Assembly (NCBI RefSeq): GCF_022662335.1
Contig: NZ_JAKNQJ010000006.1
Span: 62,001 to 126,000 of the forward strand
DNA from: Sphingomonas sp. CROZ-RG-20F-R02-07
GTDB taxonomy: Bacteria > Pseudomonadota > Alphaproteobacteria > Sphingomonadales > Sphingomonadaceae
Direction: 5' to 3'
Length of the DNA stretch: 64,000 bases
Below, one piece after another: positions 1 through 9,506 of the stretch. The first letter of the stretch is position 1. The number at the start of each line of letters is the position of its first letter. Under the pieces are notes generated by a model. That model was given only the letters and a program-made list of their open reading frames with translations. It was not told the DNA's origin and ran no database searches. A program made the position numbers and the translations under genes.

Positions 1-389
1 CGGACATTCCGGTCTGGGGCTGGGCGACGCGGCGCTACGGCGCGCTGGTGGTCGATCGCGACGCCTCGTCCACCGCGCTGCGCAAGATGATGCGCGAGGC
101 GGCGCTGGCGAAAGGGCAGGGGCGATCGATCCTGATCTTCCCCGAAGGCACGCGCGTGCTGCCCGGCGAACAGCCGCCGCTGAAATCGGGCTTTGCCGGC
201 CTCTATCGCCTGCTCGCGCTGCCAACGGTGCCGGTCGCGTGCGACAGCGGCGTGCTGTGGCCCAAGAAGGGCGCAAAGCGGGCAGGCACGATCACCTTCC
301 GCTTCGGCGAGGTCATCCCGCCGGGTCTGAGCCGAGAGGAGATCGAGGCGCGGGTGCACGCCGCGATGAACGCGCTGGACCGGCCGTAG
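1..389 (+). CDS. plsC: 1-acyl-sn-glycerol-3-phosphate acyltransferase, C-terminal part (partial)
   Basis: The frame is open from the left edge, so the gene starts outside the window. Only about the last 128 residues are present. It contains FPEGTR (residues start near base 147), the third conserved block of the PlsC family, which binds the phosphate of the glycerol substrate. The downstream LPTVPVACDSG segment also fits the family. PlsC enzymes acylate lysophosphatidic acid to phosphatidic acid at the inner membrane during phospholipid synthesis. The catalytic HX4D block would lie upstream and cannot be checked. The family is clear; the exact acceptor substrate is inferred. Confidence 0.85.
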   Translation, partial: DIPVWGWATRRYGALVVDRDASSTALRKMMREAALAKGQGRSILIFPEGTRVLPGEQPPLKSGFAGLYRLLALPTVPVACDSGVLWPKKGAKRAGTITFRFGEVIPPGLSREEIEARVHAAMNALDRP

Positions 390-411
390 TCGGACGCTCT
401 GAAAAGCAGGT

Positions 412-534
412 ATTCACGCGGAGGCGCGGAGGAGGTCAGCACCCCCGGCGCCAGCGGCTTTCATCACTCGCGTATTGGATAGGCCGCGCTGCCGCGCGGA
501 AACCATCTCTGCGCCTCCGCGCCTCCGCGTGAAT
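412..534. repeat. Large inverted repeat with perfect 21-bp arms
   Basis: The arms at 412-432 and 514-534 are exact reverse complements (ATTCACGCGGAGGCGCGGAGG on the left, less the first base limit) around an 81-base loop. The element lies between the converging plsC and tyrA genes. The arms are themselves repetitive (CGGAGG, GCGGAG). It resembles dispersed intergenic hairpins of sphingomonads rather than an intrinsic terminator, because no T-run follows. No other copy was seen in this window. Confidence 0.7.
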
Positions 535-564
535 CCTGCGCGTCGTCATCGAACGCCAACCCGT

Positions 565-1473
565 CTACCCGTGGGTGCGCCCGAAATCGGGGGCGGCGTC
601 GTCCTGGCCTTGCTCGACGATCGATCGCCGCACCGCGCGGGTGCGGGTGAACAGGTCGAACAGCTCGTCGCCCTTGCCCCAGCGGATCGCGCGTTGCAGC
701 TGGCTCAGATCCTCGCTGAAACGCTGGAGCATTTCCAGCACCGCCTCGCGGTTGGTGAGGAACACGTCGCGCCACATCGTCGGGTCCGAGGCGGCGATGC
801 GCGTGAAGTCGCGAAACCCGCCCGCCGAATATTTGATGACCTCCGACTGCGTCACCGCCTCCAGGTCGCTCGCAGTGCCGACGATCGTATAGGCGATCAG
901 GTGCGGCAAGTGGCTGGTGATCGCGAGCACGCGGTCGTGATGCTCGGGCGTCATCGTCTCCACCTCCGCGCCCAGCCGTTCCCAGAACGCGCGCACACGC
1001 TCGACTGCGCCCTCGGGCGCGTCGGGGGTGGGGGTGACGATGCACCAGCGGCCCTGGAACAGGCTGGCGAACCCCGCCTCGGGCCCGCTGCGCTCGGTGC
1101 CCGCCACCGGGTGTGCGGGCACAATCACCGCACCCGGAAGCGCCTCGTGCAGCGCGCGCGCCACCTCCGCCTTGCAGCTGCCGACGTCGCTGACGATCGC
1201 CTCGGCCGGCAGATCGTCGGCGAACGCCGCCGCCAGCGCGCCCATCGCACCGACCGGCACGCACAGGATGACGAGATCGGCATCGATCACCGCCGCGCCC
1301 GCGCTCTCCGCGATGTCGTCGCAGAGCTGCAGCCGGTCGGCGGTCGCGCGTACGTCGGGATCGGCGTCATGGCCGGTGAGCCGCACCGTCGGCATGCGCG
1401 CACGCACGCTGCGCGCGATCGACGATCCGATCAGCCCGAGTCCCAGGATGGACACGCGGGCGAAGGGCAGCAT
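565..1473 (-). CDS. tyrA: Prephenate/arogenate dehydrogenase
   Basis: This 302-residue NAD(P)-dependent dehydrogenase of tyrosine biosynthesis oxidatively decarboxylates prephenate and/or arogenate. The N-terminus carries a Rossmann fingerprint (ILGLGLIGSS, residues 9-18). It is followed by the family blocks DVGSCKAEV and PVAGTERSGPEAG, and the internal helix carries HDRVLAITSHLPH with the histidines expected at the active site. Length is normal. Its ATG shares one base with the stop of hisC, so the two are translationally coupled. The pairing suggests the adjacent aminotransferase also serves the aromatic pathway. Whether prephenate or arogenate is preferred cannot be read from sequence. Confidence 0.93.
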   Translation of the reverse strand: MLPFARVSILGLGLIGSSIARSVRARMPTVRLTGHDADPDVRATADRLQLCDDIAESAGAAVIDADLVILCVPVGAMGALAAAFADDLPAEAIVSDVGSCKAEVARALHEALPGAVIVPAHPVAGTERSGPEAGFASLFQGRWCIVTPTPDAPEGAVERVRAFWERLGAEVETMTPEHHDRVLAITSHLPHLIAYTIVGTASDLEAVTQSEVIKYSAGGFRDFTRIAASDPTMWRDVFLTNREAVLEMLQRFSEDLSQLQRAIRWGKGDELFDLFTRTRAVRRSIVEQGQDDAAPDFGRTHG

Positions 1474-2564
1474 CAGCCCGCCCGCTCGACCAGCCGGCGC
1501 AAGGCATCCGTCACGCCGCGCGTCTCCGCCTCGGTGCCGATCGAGATGCGCAGCGCCTGGGGCAGGCCCTGATTGGGCAACCAGCGCACGATGTAACCCG
1601 CGTCCATCAGCCCGTGATAGGCCGCCTCCGCGGTCAACGCGCCCTCGAACAGCACGAGCACGAAATTGGCCTTGGACGGCACCGCGTGCAGGCCCATCGC
1701 GCCGATCTCGCCGGCGAACCAGTCGCGCCAGCGCGTGTTGTGCGCGCGCGTCGCCTCGACGAAGCCCGCATCGCCGATCGCGGCGATCGCGGCGGCCTGG
1801 CCGGCGGTCGTCACGTTGAACGGCGCGCGGATGCGGTGCATCGCGTCGATCACCTGCGTGGCCGCATAGCCCCAGCCGATCCGTTCGGCGGCAAGGCCGT
1901 GGATCTTGGAAAAGGTGCGCGTGACCAGCACGTTCGCTTCGGTCATCGCGAGCGCCAGCCCGGCATCGTCCTCCTCGGGCGTCAGATATTCGGCATAGGC
2001 CTGGTCGAGCACTAGCAGCACGTCTTTGCGCAGCCCCGCGTGCAGCCGCGCGATCTCGGCGCGCGGCGTGAACGTGCCGGTCGGGTTGTTCGGATTGGCG
2101 ACGAACACGATGCGCGTGCGCGGTGTCACGGCGGCCAAAATCGCATCGACGTCGGTGGCGTAATCCGCGTCCGCCGCGATCACCGGCTCGGCGCCCACGC
2201 GCCGCGTCGCGATCTCGTAGACCGCAAAGCCATAGCGCACGAAGACCACCTCGTCGCCCGCGCCCGCATAGGCGCCCGCGGCCAGATGCAGGATCTCGTC
2301 CGATCCGGTGCCGTAGATCACGCGCGCGGGGTCGAGGCCGTACGCCCCCGCCAGCGCCTCGCGCATCGCGCCCGCGCCCGCATCGGGATAGCGTTCCAGC
2401 GTGCGGTCGGCGGCGTCGAACGCGGCCTTCGCGGCGGGGCTGGTGCCGAGCGGGTTCTCGTTGGACGAGAGCTTGGCGACGGTGCGGCCGTCGTCGGTGG
2501 TCGATCGGCCGGGAACATAGGGCGCGATGCCCAGGATCCAGGGCTTGGGGGCGGGGGCTGTCAT
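1473..2564 (-). CDS. hisC: Histidinol-phosphate / aromatic aminotransferase
   Basis: This is a 363-residue fold-type I PLP aminotransferase. Features visible are [11 protein letters not shown] near residue 33, the YGTGSDEIL phosphate-binding region, [11 protein letters not shown], the DQAYAEY block and [18 protein letters not shown], in which the lysine of FSK is the Schiff-base residue. The family transaminates imidazole-acetol phosphate in histidine synthesis and often also phenylpyruvate or hydroxyphenylpyruvate. Coupling to tyrA argues for an aromatic role here. The ATG at 2564 has no Shine-Dalgarno; a -10-like CTATGG lies 7 bases upstream (see promoter entry). Confidence 0.92.
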   Translation of the reverse strand: MTAPAPKPWILGIAPYVPGRSTTDDGRTVAKLSSNENPLGTSPAAKAAFDAADRTLERYPDAGAGAMREALAGAYGLDPARVIYGTGSDEILHLAAGAYAGAGDEVVFVRYGFAVYEIATRRVGAEPVIAADADYATDVDAILAAVTPRTRIVFVANPNNPTGTFTPRAEIARLHAGLRKDVLLVLDQAYAEYLTPEEDDAGLALAMTEANVLVTRTFSKIHGLAAERIGWGYAATQVIDAMHRIRAPFNVTTAGQAAAIAAIGDAGFVEATRAHNTRWRDWFAGEIGAMGLHAVPSKANFVLVLFEGALTAEAAYHGLMDAGYIVRWLPNQGLPQALRISIGTEAETRGVTDALRRLVERAG

Positions 2565-2571
2565 GGCCGTG

Positions 2572-2599
2572 CCATAGCGGCGCGCGGCTTGCGTTGCAA
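2572..2599 (-). promoter_or_regulatory. Putative hisC-tyrA promoter predicting a leaderless mRNA
   Basis: Reading the minus strand, TTGCAA (2599-2594), a 16-base spacer and CTATGG (2577-2572) are followed after 7 bases by the hisC ATG. Transcription would start at or next to the start codon. It overlaps the divergent metX promoter in a gap of only 59 bases. Confidence 0.5.
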
Positions 2600-2616
2600 A
2601 GCGCCGCGCCCTAGCC
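2588..2616 (+). promoter_or_regulatory. Putative metX operon promoter predicting a leaderless mRNA
   Basis: CTTGCG (2588-2593), a 17-base spacer and CTAGCC (2611-2616) precede the metX ATG by 7 bases. There is no Shine-Dalgarno sequence. The gap is too short for a SAM-II riboswitch of the kind found before metX in some alphaproteobacteria. Confidence 0.5.
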
Positions 2617-2623
2617 AGCCGGC

Positions 2624-3742
2624 ATGTCCGACGATCCGCGCTTCGGCCTCTCGCGCCGCGTGACCCTGGCCCAGCCGCTGCGGCTCGACGGCGGCGGCGT
2701 CCTGCCCGCGGTCGACATCGCGTACGAGACCTATGGCACGCTCGATGCCGATGCCGCGAACGCCGTCCTGATCTGCCATGCGCTGACCGGTGACCAGCAT
2801 GTCGCCTCGGCGCACCCGCGCACCGGCAAGCCCGGATGGTGGACGCGCATGGTGGGGCCGGGGCGGCCGATCGATCCGGCGCGCCATTTCGTGATCTGCG
2901 CCAACGTGCTCGGCAGTTGCATGGGGTCGTCCGGGCCGGCCAGCATCGATCCCGCGACGGGCGTGCCCTGGGGGATGCGCTTTCCCGTCATCACCATCCG
3001 CGACATGGTGCGCGCGCAGGCGATGCTGCTCGATCATCTGGGCGTGCGCGTGCTGGCGGCGGTGGTCGGCGGGTCGATGGGCGGCATGCAGGCGCTGTCC
3101 TGGGCGGCGAGCCAGCCCGATCGGCTGCGCGCCTGCGTCGTGATCGCCGCGACCGCGCGCCACACCGCGCAGAACATCGCCTTTCACGAGGTCGGGCGGC
3201 AGGCGATCATGGCCGATCCCGACTGGCGCGGCGGCGCCTATTACGCCGATGGCGAGCCACCCGCGGCGGGCCTCGCGGTCGCCCGGATGGCGGCGCACAT
3301 CACCTATCTGTCGGAAGCCGGCCTCACCGAGAAATTCGGTCGCAAGCTGCAGGACCGCGAGGCCAAGAGCTTCGGCTTCGACGCCGATTTCCAGGTGGAA
3401 AGCTATCTGCGGCACCAGGGGATCAGCTTCGTCGATCGGTTCGACGCCAATTCCTATCTCTACATCACGCGGGCGATGGATTATTTCGATCTGGCCGAGG
3501 AGCATGGCGGGCTGCTCGCCAACGCCTTTCGCGCGTCGCGCGCGCGCTTCTGCCTCGTCAGCTTCGATACCGACTGGCTCTACCCCACCGCGCAATCCCG
3601 CACGATCGTCCACGCGCTGAACGCGGCGGGAGCGCCGACCAGCTTCGTCGAGCTGTCGAGCCCGTACGGCCACGACGCGTTCCTGCTCGAATCGCCCGAG
3701 CTCAACCGCGTCGTCGACGGTTTTCTGAGGGCATCGGCATGA
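2624..3742 (+). CDS. metX: Homoserine O-acyltransferase (MetX)
   Basis: This 372-residue alpha/beta-hydrolase activates homoserine by acylation, the first committed step of methionine synthesis. The nucleophile elbow GGSMGGMQ lies near residue 148. The acid Asp sits in SFDTDWLYP and the catalytic His in YGHDAFLLE. The substrate signature [12 protein letters not shown] is also present. Members of this family may use acetyl-CoA or succinyl-CoA, and the specificity is not decided here. It is followed by a GNAT gene (ATGA overlap at 3739) and metW, so it heads a three-gene methionine operon; the metX-metW association is typical of proteobacteria. Confidence 0.94.
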   Translation: MSDDPRFGLSRRVTLAQPLRLDGGGVLPAVDIAYETYGTLDADAANAVLICHALTGDQHVASAHPRTGKPGWWTRMVGPGRPIDPARHFVICANVLGSCMGSSGPASIDPATGVPWGMRFPVITIRDMVRAQAMLLDHLGVRVLAAVVGGSMGGMQALSWAASQPDRLRACVVIAATARHTAQNIAFHEVGRQAIMADPDWRGGAYYADGEPPAAGLAVARMAAHITYLSEAGLTEKFGRKLQDREAKSFGFDADFQVESYLRHQGISFVDRFDANSYLYITRAMDYFDLAEEHGGLLANAFRASRARFCLVSFDTDWLYPTAQSRTIVHALNAAGAPTSFVELSSPYGHDAFLLESPELNRVVDGFLRASA

Positions 3743-4176
3743 GCGCCATCCTCCTGTCCGACGATCCCGCCCAGCTCGATATGGACCGGATCCATGCGTG
3801 GCTCGCCTCCAGCTACTGGTCGCCCGGGATCGCACGCGCCCTGGTGGAACGGGCGATCGCCGGTTCGCATCCGCTGGGTGCGTATCGAAATGGCGAACAG
3901 ATCGGTTTCGCGCGGGTGATTACCGATCACGCGACCTTTGCCTGGATCGCCGACGTCTGGGTCGAGGAAACGGCGCGCGGGCAGGGGCTCGGGCGGGACA
4001 TGGTGCGCTGGTTCGTCGACCATCCGCGCTTTGTCGGCGTTCGCCGCTTCGCCCTCGTCACGGCGGACGCGCACGGCGTGTATGAAGCGGTCGGCTTTCG
4101 TTCGCCGATCCGCCCGGAGCGTTTCATGGAGCGGCTCGATCCGGCGTTCATGGCCGCGCTGAAGGCCGCGCCATGA
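3739..4176 (+). CDS. GNAT-family N-acetyltransferase
   Basis: This 145-residue acyl-CoA N-acyltransferase has the acetyl-CoA-binding motif RGQGLG in [20 protein letters not shown], near residues 73-92. Its C-terminal YEAVGFRSP block is typical of the fold. The start codon overlaps the metX stop and its stop overlaps the metW start (both ATGA), so it is co-translated with the methionine genes. The substrate is unknown. The position inside metX-metW is notable but does not prove a role in methionine metabolism. Confidence 0.85.
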   Translation: MSAILLSDDPAQLDMDRIHAWLASSYWSPGIARALVERAIAGSHPLGAYRNGEQIGFARVITDHATFAWIADVWVEETARGQGLGRDMVRWFVDHPRFVGVRRFALVTADAHGVYEAVGFRSPIRPERFMERLDPAFMAALKAAP

Positions 4177-4811
4177 GCCTGCGCCCCGACCTGGCGGTGA
4201 TCGCCGACCATGTCGCGCCGGGATCGCGCGTGCTCGATATCGGGTGCGGCGACGGCCAGTTGATGGCGGCGCTGCGCGACCGACGCGGCGTCGACGCGCG
4301 CGGGCTGGAGATCGATCCCGGCAACGTCGCCACCGCGGTCGCGCGCGGCCTGTCGGTGATCCAGGGCGACGCCGATATCGAGCTTGCCGCCTATCCCGAT
4401 CGCAGCTTCGACTATGCGATCCTCAGCCAGACCCTCCAGACCGCCCGCGCGCCCGATATCGTGCTCGATCATCTGTTGCGGATCGGCGTGCGGGCGTTCG
4501 TCTCCTTCCCCAATTTCGCGCATTGGCGCGTTCGGCTGTCGCTGCTGTGGGGCGGGCGGATGCCGGTGACGCGGCTATTGCCCGAACGCTGGTACGACAC
4601 GCCCAACATCCATCACGTGACGATCGACGATTTCCGCCATTTCCTGAACGGCCGCGGGATCGTGGTGGAGGGCGCCTGGTTCCTGTCGCGCGGCAAGCGG
4701 ACCACCGCGGCGGGGGCCAATCTGATGGCGGAACATGCGGTGTTTCTGCTCAGCCGAAATGGTTGCGCGGAACTTGCGGCGCGTGCAAAGGTTCCAACGC
4801 GGACCCTTTAG
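4173..4811 (+). CDS. metW: Methionine biosynthesis protein MetW
   Basis: This 212-residue SAM-dependent methyltransferase-like protein has motif I VLDIGCGDGQL near residues 20-30. MetW-specific blocks follow: SQTLQTARAP, FPNFAHWRVR, and GGRMPVT with WYDTPNIHHVT. MetW is required together with MetX for homoserine acylation in several proteobacteria, although no methyltransferase reaction has been established for it. Start and stop positions are fixed by the ATGA overlap with the GNAT gene and the TAG at 4809-4811. The length is typical. Confidence 0.93.
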   Translation: MSLRPDLAVIADHVAPGSRVLDIGCGDGQLMAALRDRRGVDARGLEIDPGNVATAVARGLSVIQGDADIELAAYPDRSFDYAILSQTLQTARAPDIVLDHLLRIGVRAFVSFPNFAHWRVRLSLLWGGRMPVTRLLPERWYDTPNIHHVTIDDFRHFLNGRGIVVEGAWFLSRGKRTTAAGANLMAEHAVFLLSRNGCAELAARAKVPTRTL

Positions 4812-4819
4812 GAAATGCC

Positions 4820-5203
4820 GTGAGCAAGACTGCCCTTATCGTCGAAGACGAGATCTTCGTCGCCCTCGATCTCGAACGCATCCTCACCGATGCGGGCTAT
4901 GCGGTGGGCGGGATCGCGGCCGACCGGGCGAGCGCGCTCGAAGCCGCGCCGGGGTGCAGCTTCGCCTTTGTCGACGTCAATCTGCGCGACGGGCCGACGG
5001 GCCCCGCGATCGCGGAGGCCATCGCGCGCGATTATGGCATCAAAGTAGTCTTCGTGACCGCCAATCCCGCGCAGATCGGGCAGGGGGGCCAGGCATTGGG
5101 CTATATCCGCAAGCCGTTCAGCGAAGCCGATATCCTCGCCGCCGCCGCGCTGGCGGGCGAAGGCCAGGCACCCGGCACCGCGCTTCTACCGATCGGCGGC
5201 TGA
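4820..5203 (+). CDS. Single-domain response regulator (CheY-like receiver)
   Basis: The product is a 127-residue stand-alone receiver. The acidic pocket is E9-D10-E11, the phospho-acceptor is D52 in FVDVNLRDG, T80 lies in VVFVTAN and K98 in GYIRKPF. There is no output domain. A GTG start at 4820 is chosen because AGGAAA at 4810-4815 is a well-placed ribosome site; it follows the metW stop by 8 bases. The gene converges on a histidine kinase of the HWE type, and receivers of this kind are commonly partnered with HWE kinases, so the two probably form a signalling pair. Confidence 0.88.
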   Translation: MSKTALIVEDEIFVALDLERILTDAGYAVGGIAADRASALEAAPGCSFAFVDVNLRDGPTGPAIAEAIARDYGIKVVFVTANPAQIGQGGQALGYIRKPFSEADILAAAALAGEGQAPGTALLPIGG

Positions 5204-5249
5204 TCGCCGGCCCGGTCTCGCAGTGAGGGCAGCGGAACGGACGCGCGCT

Positions 5250-6779
5250 TCAGTTCCGCCGTAGCGCTTCGATCGGCACCAGGACAGTCATCGCCAGCCC
5301 CTCGGGCCGCCAGTCGCGCGTGACCGCCCCGCCCAGCTGACGGACAGCGCTCATTTCGATGAGTTGGCTGCCGAACCCATGTTGCTCGGGCGTTTCGAGG
5401 ATGCGCGGGCCGCCCGTCTCGCGCCAGACGAGCCGCACCGTGTCGCCGCGCTGTTCGATCGAGACCGCGACGCGACCGCCCTCGATGGCCAGCGCGCCAT
5501 ATTTGGTCGCGTTGGTGGCGAGCTCGTGAAACAGGAGTGCGAGCGGCGTGGCGGATTGGTCGTCGATGGCGATGTCCGCGCCTTGCACCGTGAGATGGCG
5601 CCCATCCTCGGGCTGATAGGGCGCGAACAGCTCGTCGAGCAGGCCGATGAGGCTGTCCTGCCTAACGCTCGGCCGCGACCGCGCGCTGTGCGGCCGCACG
5701 AAGTCGTGCGCGCGGCCGAGCGCCGTGATCCGGTGGCGCAGATCGGTCGCGATCGGGGCGAATGCTGGGGTTCGCCGCGCGGCGAAGCTGATGAGCCCGG
5801 CCACCACCGCGAAGATGTTCTTGATCCGGTGGCTCAGCTCCTGGCTGATGACCTCGCGCTCTTCGAAGGCGAGCTTCTGTTCGTGGATGTCGGTGCACGT
5901 CCCGAACCATCGCACGATGGCGCCGCCCTCGTCGCGCATCGGCAGCGCCCGGCCGAGCACCCAGCGATAGGTGCCGTCGAAATGGCGCAGGCGGTATTCG
6001 ATCGAATAGGGCTCGCCCGTCTCCAGGCTGTGGCGCCAGGTCGTCCAGGCGCGGTCCTGGTCGTCGGCGTGGAACATGCCGTTCCAGCCCTCGCCATCGG
6101 TGGTGCCGGGCGGCGCGCCGGTGAATTCGTACCAGCGCGCGTTGTAATAGTCGTGATAGCCGTCCGGCAGCGTCGACCAGACCATCTGCGGCATGGTGTC
6201 GGCCAGCGTGCGGAACTTCAGTTCGCTCGCCTCCAACGCGCGCGCGGCGGCCGCCTGATCGACCGTCCGCGCGATCGCGCCGCGGCGATCGTCGAGCCGC
6301 GCCATCACCAGGCTGGCGAGCATCGTCAGGCCCTCGCGCTGCAGCGGCGTCAGCCCCTCCGGGCGCGGCGTCGTGTCGAGCACGCACACGCTGCCCAGTG
6401 CCACGCCGTCCGACGTGACGAGCGGCATGCCCGCGTAGAAGCGCACCTGCGTCTCGCCGGTAACGAGGGGATTGTTCACGAAGCGCGGGTCGCGCGTGGC
6501 GTCGCGCACCTCCATCAGCCCGTCCTGGCCGATCGCGTGCGTGCAGAACGAGATGTCGCGCGGCGTGCCCGTCATGGCCAAGCCGGTGCGCGCAAGGAAA
6601 AGCTGCTCGGTCTCGCCCACCACCGTGACGAGCGCAACGGGCGCCTCGCACAGCCGCGACACGAAAGCAGTCACGTCGTCGAGGGCGCCCTCGTGGCGCA
6701 CCGCTTCGACATCGTAAGCCGAAATTACGCGCGTGCGTTCGGCTTCCGACGAAGGATCGACGGCATCGGCCATGGTCAA
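5250..6779 (-). CDS. GAF-PAS sensor histidine kinase of the HWE family
   Basis: The protein has 509 residues. A GAF domain occupies about 30-165 (PRDISFCTHAI, VRFYAGMPL). A PAS domain with PAC segment occupies about 185-305 (TLADTMPQMVW, EYRLRHFDGTYRWVLG). The transmitter has phospho-acceptor H317 in ELSHRIKN, an N-box HELATNATKYGAL at 418-430, and the WRE triplet at 452-454. These last two features define HWE kinases, many of which are light or stress sensors. No membrane segment is visible, so it is probably cytoplasmic. The GAF domain has no obvious bilin-binding cysteine context and the PAS lacks the LOV cysteine motif, so the ligand is unknown. Confidence 0.9.
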   Translation of the reverse strand: MTMADAVDPSSEAERTRVISAYDVEAVRHEGALDDVTAFVSRLCEAPVALVTVVGETEQLFLARTGLAMTGTPRDISFCTHAIGQDGLMEVRDATRDPRFVNNPLVTGETQVRFYAGMPLVTSDGVALGSVCVLDTTPRPEGLTPLQREGLTMLASLVMARLDDRRGAIARTVDQAAAARALEASELKFRTLADTMPQMVWSTLPDGYHDYYNARWYEFTGAPPGTTDGEGWNGMFHADDQDRAWTTWRHSLETGEPYSIEYRLRHFDGTYRWVLGRALPMRDEGGAIVRWFGTCTDIHEQKLAFEEREVISQELSHRIKNIFAVVAGLISFAARRTPAFAPIATDLRHRITALGRAHDFVRPHSARSRPSVRQDSLIGLLDELFAPYQPEDGRHLTVQGADIAIDDQSATPLALLFHELATNATKYGALAIEGGRVAVSIEQRGDTVRLVWRETGGPRILETPEQHGFGSQLIEMSAVRQLGGAVTRDWRPEGLAMTVLVPIEALRRN

Positions 6780-6797
6780 GCGGGTCGTGGCCCGGGC

Positions 6798-7361
6798 CTA
6801 GAACGGCACGTCGTCGTCGAGATCGTCCGAGAAGCCGCCACCGCCGCCGCCTTGGCCGAACCCGCCACGCGAACCGCCGCCCGAGGAGGCGCCGCCACGA
6901 CCGCCCGAAGGGCCGCCGCCGAAATCGTTGCCGCCGCCACCGCCGGCCCAGTCGTCACCGCCGCCGCGGCTCCCACCGCCGCCGCCGCCGCCGCCACCCT
7001 GGCCGCCATTCGGGCCGTCGAGCATCGTCAGCACGCTGTTGAAGCCCTGAAGCACGATCTCGGTGCTGTACTTGTCCTGGCCCTGCGCATCCTGCCATTT
7101 GCGGGTCTGCAGCGCGCCTTCGATATACACCTTCGATCCCTTGCGCAGGAACCGCTCGGCGACGTTGGCCAGCCCTTCGTTGAAGATCGCGACCGAATGC
7201 CATTCGGTCTTTTCCTTCCGCTCGCCGGACATCTTGTCCTTCCACGATTCGGACGTGGCGATGCGCAGATTGACGACCTTGCCGCCGTTCTGGAACGACT
7301 TGCTTTCGGGATCGCGGCCCAGATTGCCGACGATGATGACCTTGTTGACGCTGCCCGCCAT
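6798..7361 (-). CDS. ssb: Single-stranded DNA-binding protein
   Basis: This 187-residue protein has an N-terminal OB-fold of about 110 residues ([46 protein letters not shown]). A strongly glycine-rich linker follows, including an uninterrupted run of glycines, and the acidic tip DDLDDDVPF recruits replication and repair partners. SSB coats single-stranded DNA during replication, recombination and repair. The ATG at 7361 is chosen because GAAGGGG lies 6 bases upstream; a longer frame to 7565 overlaps feoB and lacks similarity. It is 11 bases downstream of feoB on the same strand. Confidence 0.96.
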   Translation of the reverse strand: MAGSVNKVIIVGNLGRDPESKSFQNGGKVVNLRIATSESWKDKMSGERKEKTEWHSVAIFNEGLANVAERFLRKGSKVYIEGALQTRKWQDAQGQDKYSTEIVLQGFNSVLTMLDGPNGGQGGGGGGGGGSRGGGDDWAGGGGGNDFGGGPSGGRGGASSGGGSRGGFGQGGGGGGFSDDLDDDVPF

Positions 7362-7372
7362 ATGACGCCCCT

Positions 7373-9235
7373 TCAGAAGCCGGCGAGCACCGCCAGCCAA
7401 TATGTGATTCCGGCCATGATGTAGGCGGCAAAGAACAGATAGCCAACCATGAAGGCGGGCCATTTCCACCCGTTCGTCTCGCGCCGGGTCACCGCGATGG
7501 TCGATATGCATTGCGGCGCGAAGACGAACCACATCAGGAAGGCGAGCGCCGTCGGCAGGCTCCAATGGCCGCGCAGATCGGCGACCATCGCCTCACCCCC
7601 CGCATCGCTTTCGGGATGATCGACCGCATAGACCGTGCCGATCGCCGCCACCGCCACCTCGCGTGCCGCCATCGCCGGGATCAGCGCGAGCACGATATCG
7701 CGGTTGAAGCCGATCGGGCGGAAAGCGGGCTCGATCGCGTTGGCGATCCGCCCCGCCACCGAATAATTGACGCTCGACACCGGGCTGCCGATCGGCGGGC
7801 GGGGAAAGCTGAGCAGCGCCCACAGCACGATCGTCGTCGTCGCGATGATGGTGCCGGCGCGCTTCAGGAAGATCTCGGTGCGGCTCCACAATCCCAGCCC
7901 CACGTCGCGCAGCCGCGGCATCTGGTATTTGGGCATTTCCATCATGAAGCCCGACGACGCGCCCTTGGTCACGGTGTTGCGCAGGATCAGCGCCACCACG
8001 AACGCGCCGACCACGCCCATGACGTAGAGCGCGAGCATCACCAGCCCCTGCAGCCCGACGAGCGGCAGCACCTGCCGGTTCGGGATGAACGCGCCGATCA
8101 CCAGCGTGTAGACGGGCAGGCGGGCGGAGCAGGTCATCAGCGGCGCGATCAGGATGGTGGTCAGCCGGTCCTTCTCGTCCTCGATAGTGCGCGTCGCCAT
8201 GATGCCGGGCACCGCGCAGGCGAAGGAGGAGAGCAGCGGGATGAACGCCCGGCCCGACAGGCCCACCGCGGCCATCATCCGGTCCATGAGGAAGGCCGCG
8301 CGCACCATATAGCCGCTCGCCTCCAGCACCAGGATGAAGAGGAACAGGATCAGGATTTGCGGCAGGAACTTCACCACCGCGCCGATCCCGGCGATCACGC
8401 CGTCGGTGAGGAGCGAGCGCAGCACGGTGTTGGGCATGATGCCCTTGATCGCCTGCCCCACCGAATCGAACGCGGCGGCGATCGTATCGGCCGGTCCGGC
8501 ACCCGCGGTGAACACCGCCTGGAACATCACGAACATGATCGCGACGAGCAGCAGCGGCCCGGCGACCGGATGAAGCGCCACCGCGTCGAACGCGTTCGTC
8601 CACCGGCGTACGGGCGATTCGGCCACGGTGGCGGCGCGCGCGATGACGCGGGCGCGGCGTTGCAGCGTCACGATATCCTGCTGCACGCTGCCGTCGGAGG
8701 CGCGCAGCCGCGCCGGCCCGGCGCCGACCATGCCGCCCAGCTTTGCCTTCAGCTCGTCGATCCCGCGCCGCCGGACGGCGACGGTGGGGACGACCGGCAC
8801 GCCCAGCTCGCGCGCGAGCAGCGCGGCGTCGAGCGTCAGCCCGTCGCGTTCGGCCAGATCGACCATGTTGAGCGCGACGACGATCGGCAGCCCGAGCGCG
8901 ATGAGCTGGAGCGTGAAGCGCAGGTGATTGTCGAGATTGGCGGCGTCGACCACCACGACGAGCGCATCGGGCAGCCGCTCGCCCGCCTGCGTGCCGGTCA
9001 CGAAATCGCGCGTCACCCGCTCGTCGGGGGAGGAGGGATCGAGGCTGTAGGCGCCGGGCAGGTCGACCAGCTCGACCGGACGGCCATCCTCGAGGATCAG
9101 CCGTCCCGAATGCCGCTCGACGGTGACGCCGGGATAATTGCCCACCTTCTGCCGCGCGCCGGTCAGCGCGTTGAACAGCGCGCTTTTGCCGGCATTCGGA
9201 TTGCCGACCAGCGCCACCAGGGGCGCGGCATGCAT
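7373..9235 (-). CDS. feoB: Ferrous iron transport protein B
   Basis: The product is a 620-residue polytopic GTPase-permease that imports Fe2+ across the inner membrane. The N-terminal G domain shows G1 [12 protein letters not shown] near residue 10, DLPGAYSLD (G3) and NMVDLAE (G4). The C-terminal half has about eight to ten membrane segments with the Gate repeats around [19 protein letters not shown] and [14 protein letters not shown]. The start at 9235 gives MHAAPLVAL directly before the G1 block; upstream codons overlap feoA and are not needed. Only one base separates it from the feoA stop, indicating coupling. No feoC is present. Confidence 0.96.
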   Translation of the reverse strand: MHAAPLVALVGNPNAGKSALFNALTGARQKVGNYPGVTVERHSGRLILEDGRPVELVDLPGAYSLDPSSPDERVTRDFVTGTQAGERLPDALVVVVDAANLDNHLRFTLQLIALGLPIVVALNMVDLAERDGLTLDAALLARELGVPVVPTVAVRRRGIDELKAKLGGMVGAGPARLRASDGSVQQDIVTLQRRARVIARAATVAESPVRRWTNAFDAVALHPVAGPLLLVAIMFVMFQAVFTAGAGPADTIAAAFDSVGQAIKGIMPNTVLRSLLTDGVIAGIGAVVKFLPQILILFLFILVLEASGYMVRAAFLMDRMMAAVGLSGRAFIPLLSSFACAVPGIMATRTIEDEKDRLTTILIAPLMTCSARLPVYTLVIGAFIPNRQVLPLVGLQGLVMLALYVMGVVGAFVVALILRNTVTKGASSGFMMEMPKYQMPRLRDVGLGLWSRTEIFLKRAGTIIATTTIVLWALLSFPRPPIGSPVSSVNYSVAGRIANAIEPAFRPIGFNRDIVLALIPAMAAREVAVAAIGTVYAVDHPESDAGGEAMVADLRGHWSLPTALAFLMWFVFAPQCISTIAVTRRETNGWKWPAFMVGYLFFAAYIMAGITYWLAVLAGF

Positions 9236-9236
9236 G

Positions 9237-9500
9237 TCAGTGGGCGAGGGGCGCGACGTGGATCGAGGCGGCGACCGCACGGCGCAGCGCAACCGTCATG
9301 CGGCCGATACGGCACGCGATCGGGCCCTGGCCAAGCGTGGCCCGGTGCAGCACCTCCACCCCGACGCCCTCGTCGAAGCCGAGTTCGCGCAGGCGGCGCG
9401 CTTCGGGCGCACCGAGGCGGGTCCATTCGATCGTCTCGACCGTCGCCTGGCACCGGCGCGGCAGAGTTTCGAGGCTGATGTGCGAGGCCATGAACTTCAT
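9237..9500 (-). CDS. feoA: Ferrous iron transport protein A
   Basis: This 87-residue SH3-like FeoA protein has the typical RRLRELGFDEGVGVEVLHRA and GPIACRIGRMTVALRR blocks. FeoA is a small cytoplasmic partner needed for full FeoB activity. The start is either ATG 9500 or ATG 9491; the latter has a weak GAAG upstream. A Fur-like palindrome lies immediately upstream, consistent with iron control of feoAB. Confidence 0.9.
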   Translation of the reverse strand: MKFMASHISLETLPRRCQATVETIEWTRLGAPEARRLRELGFDEGVGVEVLHRATLGQGPIACRIGRMTVALRRAVAASIHVAPLAH

Positions 9501-9506
9501 ATAGCG

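Noticed and set aside
2565..2623. SAM-II riboswitch before metX
   Set aside because: The gap is 59 bases and is filled by the two divergent promoters. No SAM-II pseudoknot pattern can fit.
5364..7424. A long open frame (about 686 codons) on the plus strand
   Set aside because: It is antisense to the HWE kinase and ssb and results from GC-rich third positions. It has low-complexity Arg/Ala-rich sequence and no family motif.
7511..9478. A 655-codon plus-strand frame opposite feoB
   Set aside because: It is His/Arg/Asp-rich antisense sequence with no recognisable domain; feoB is unambiguous.
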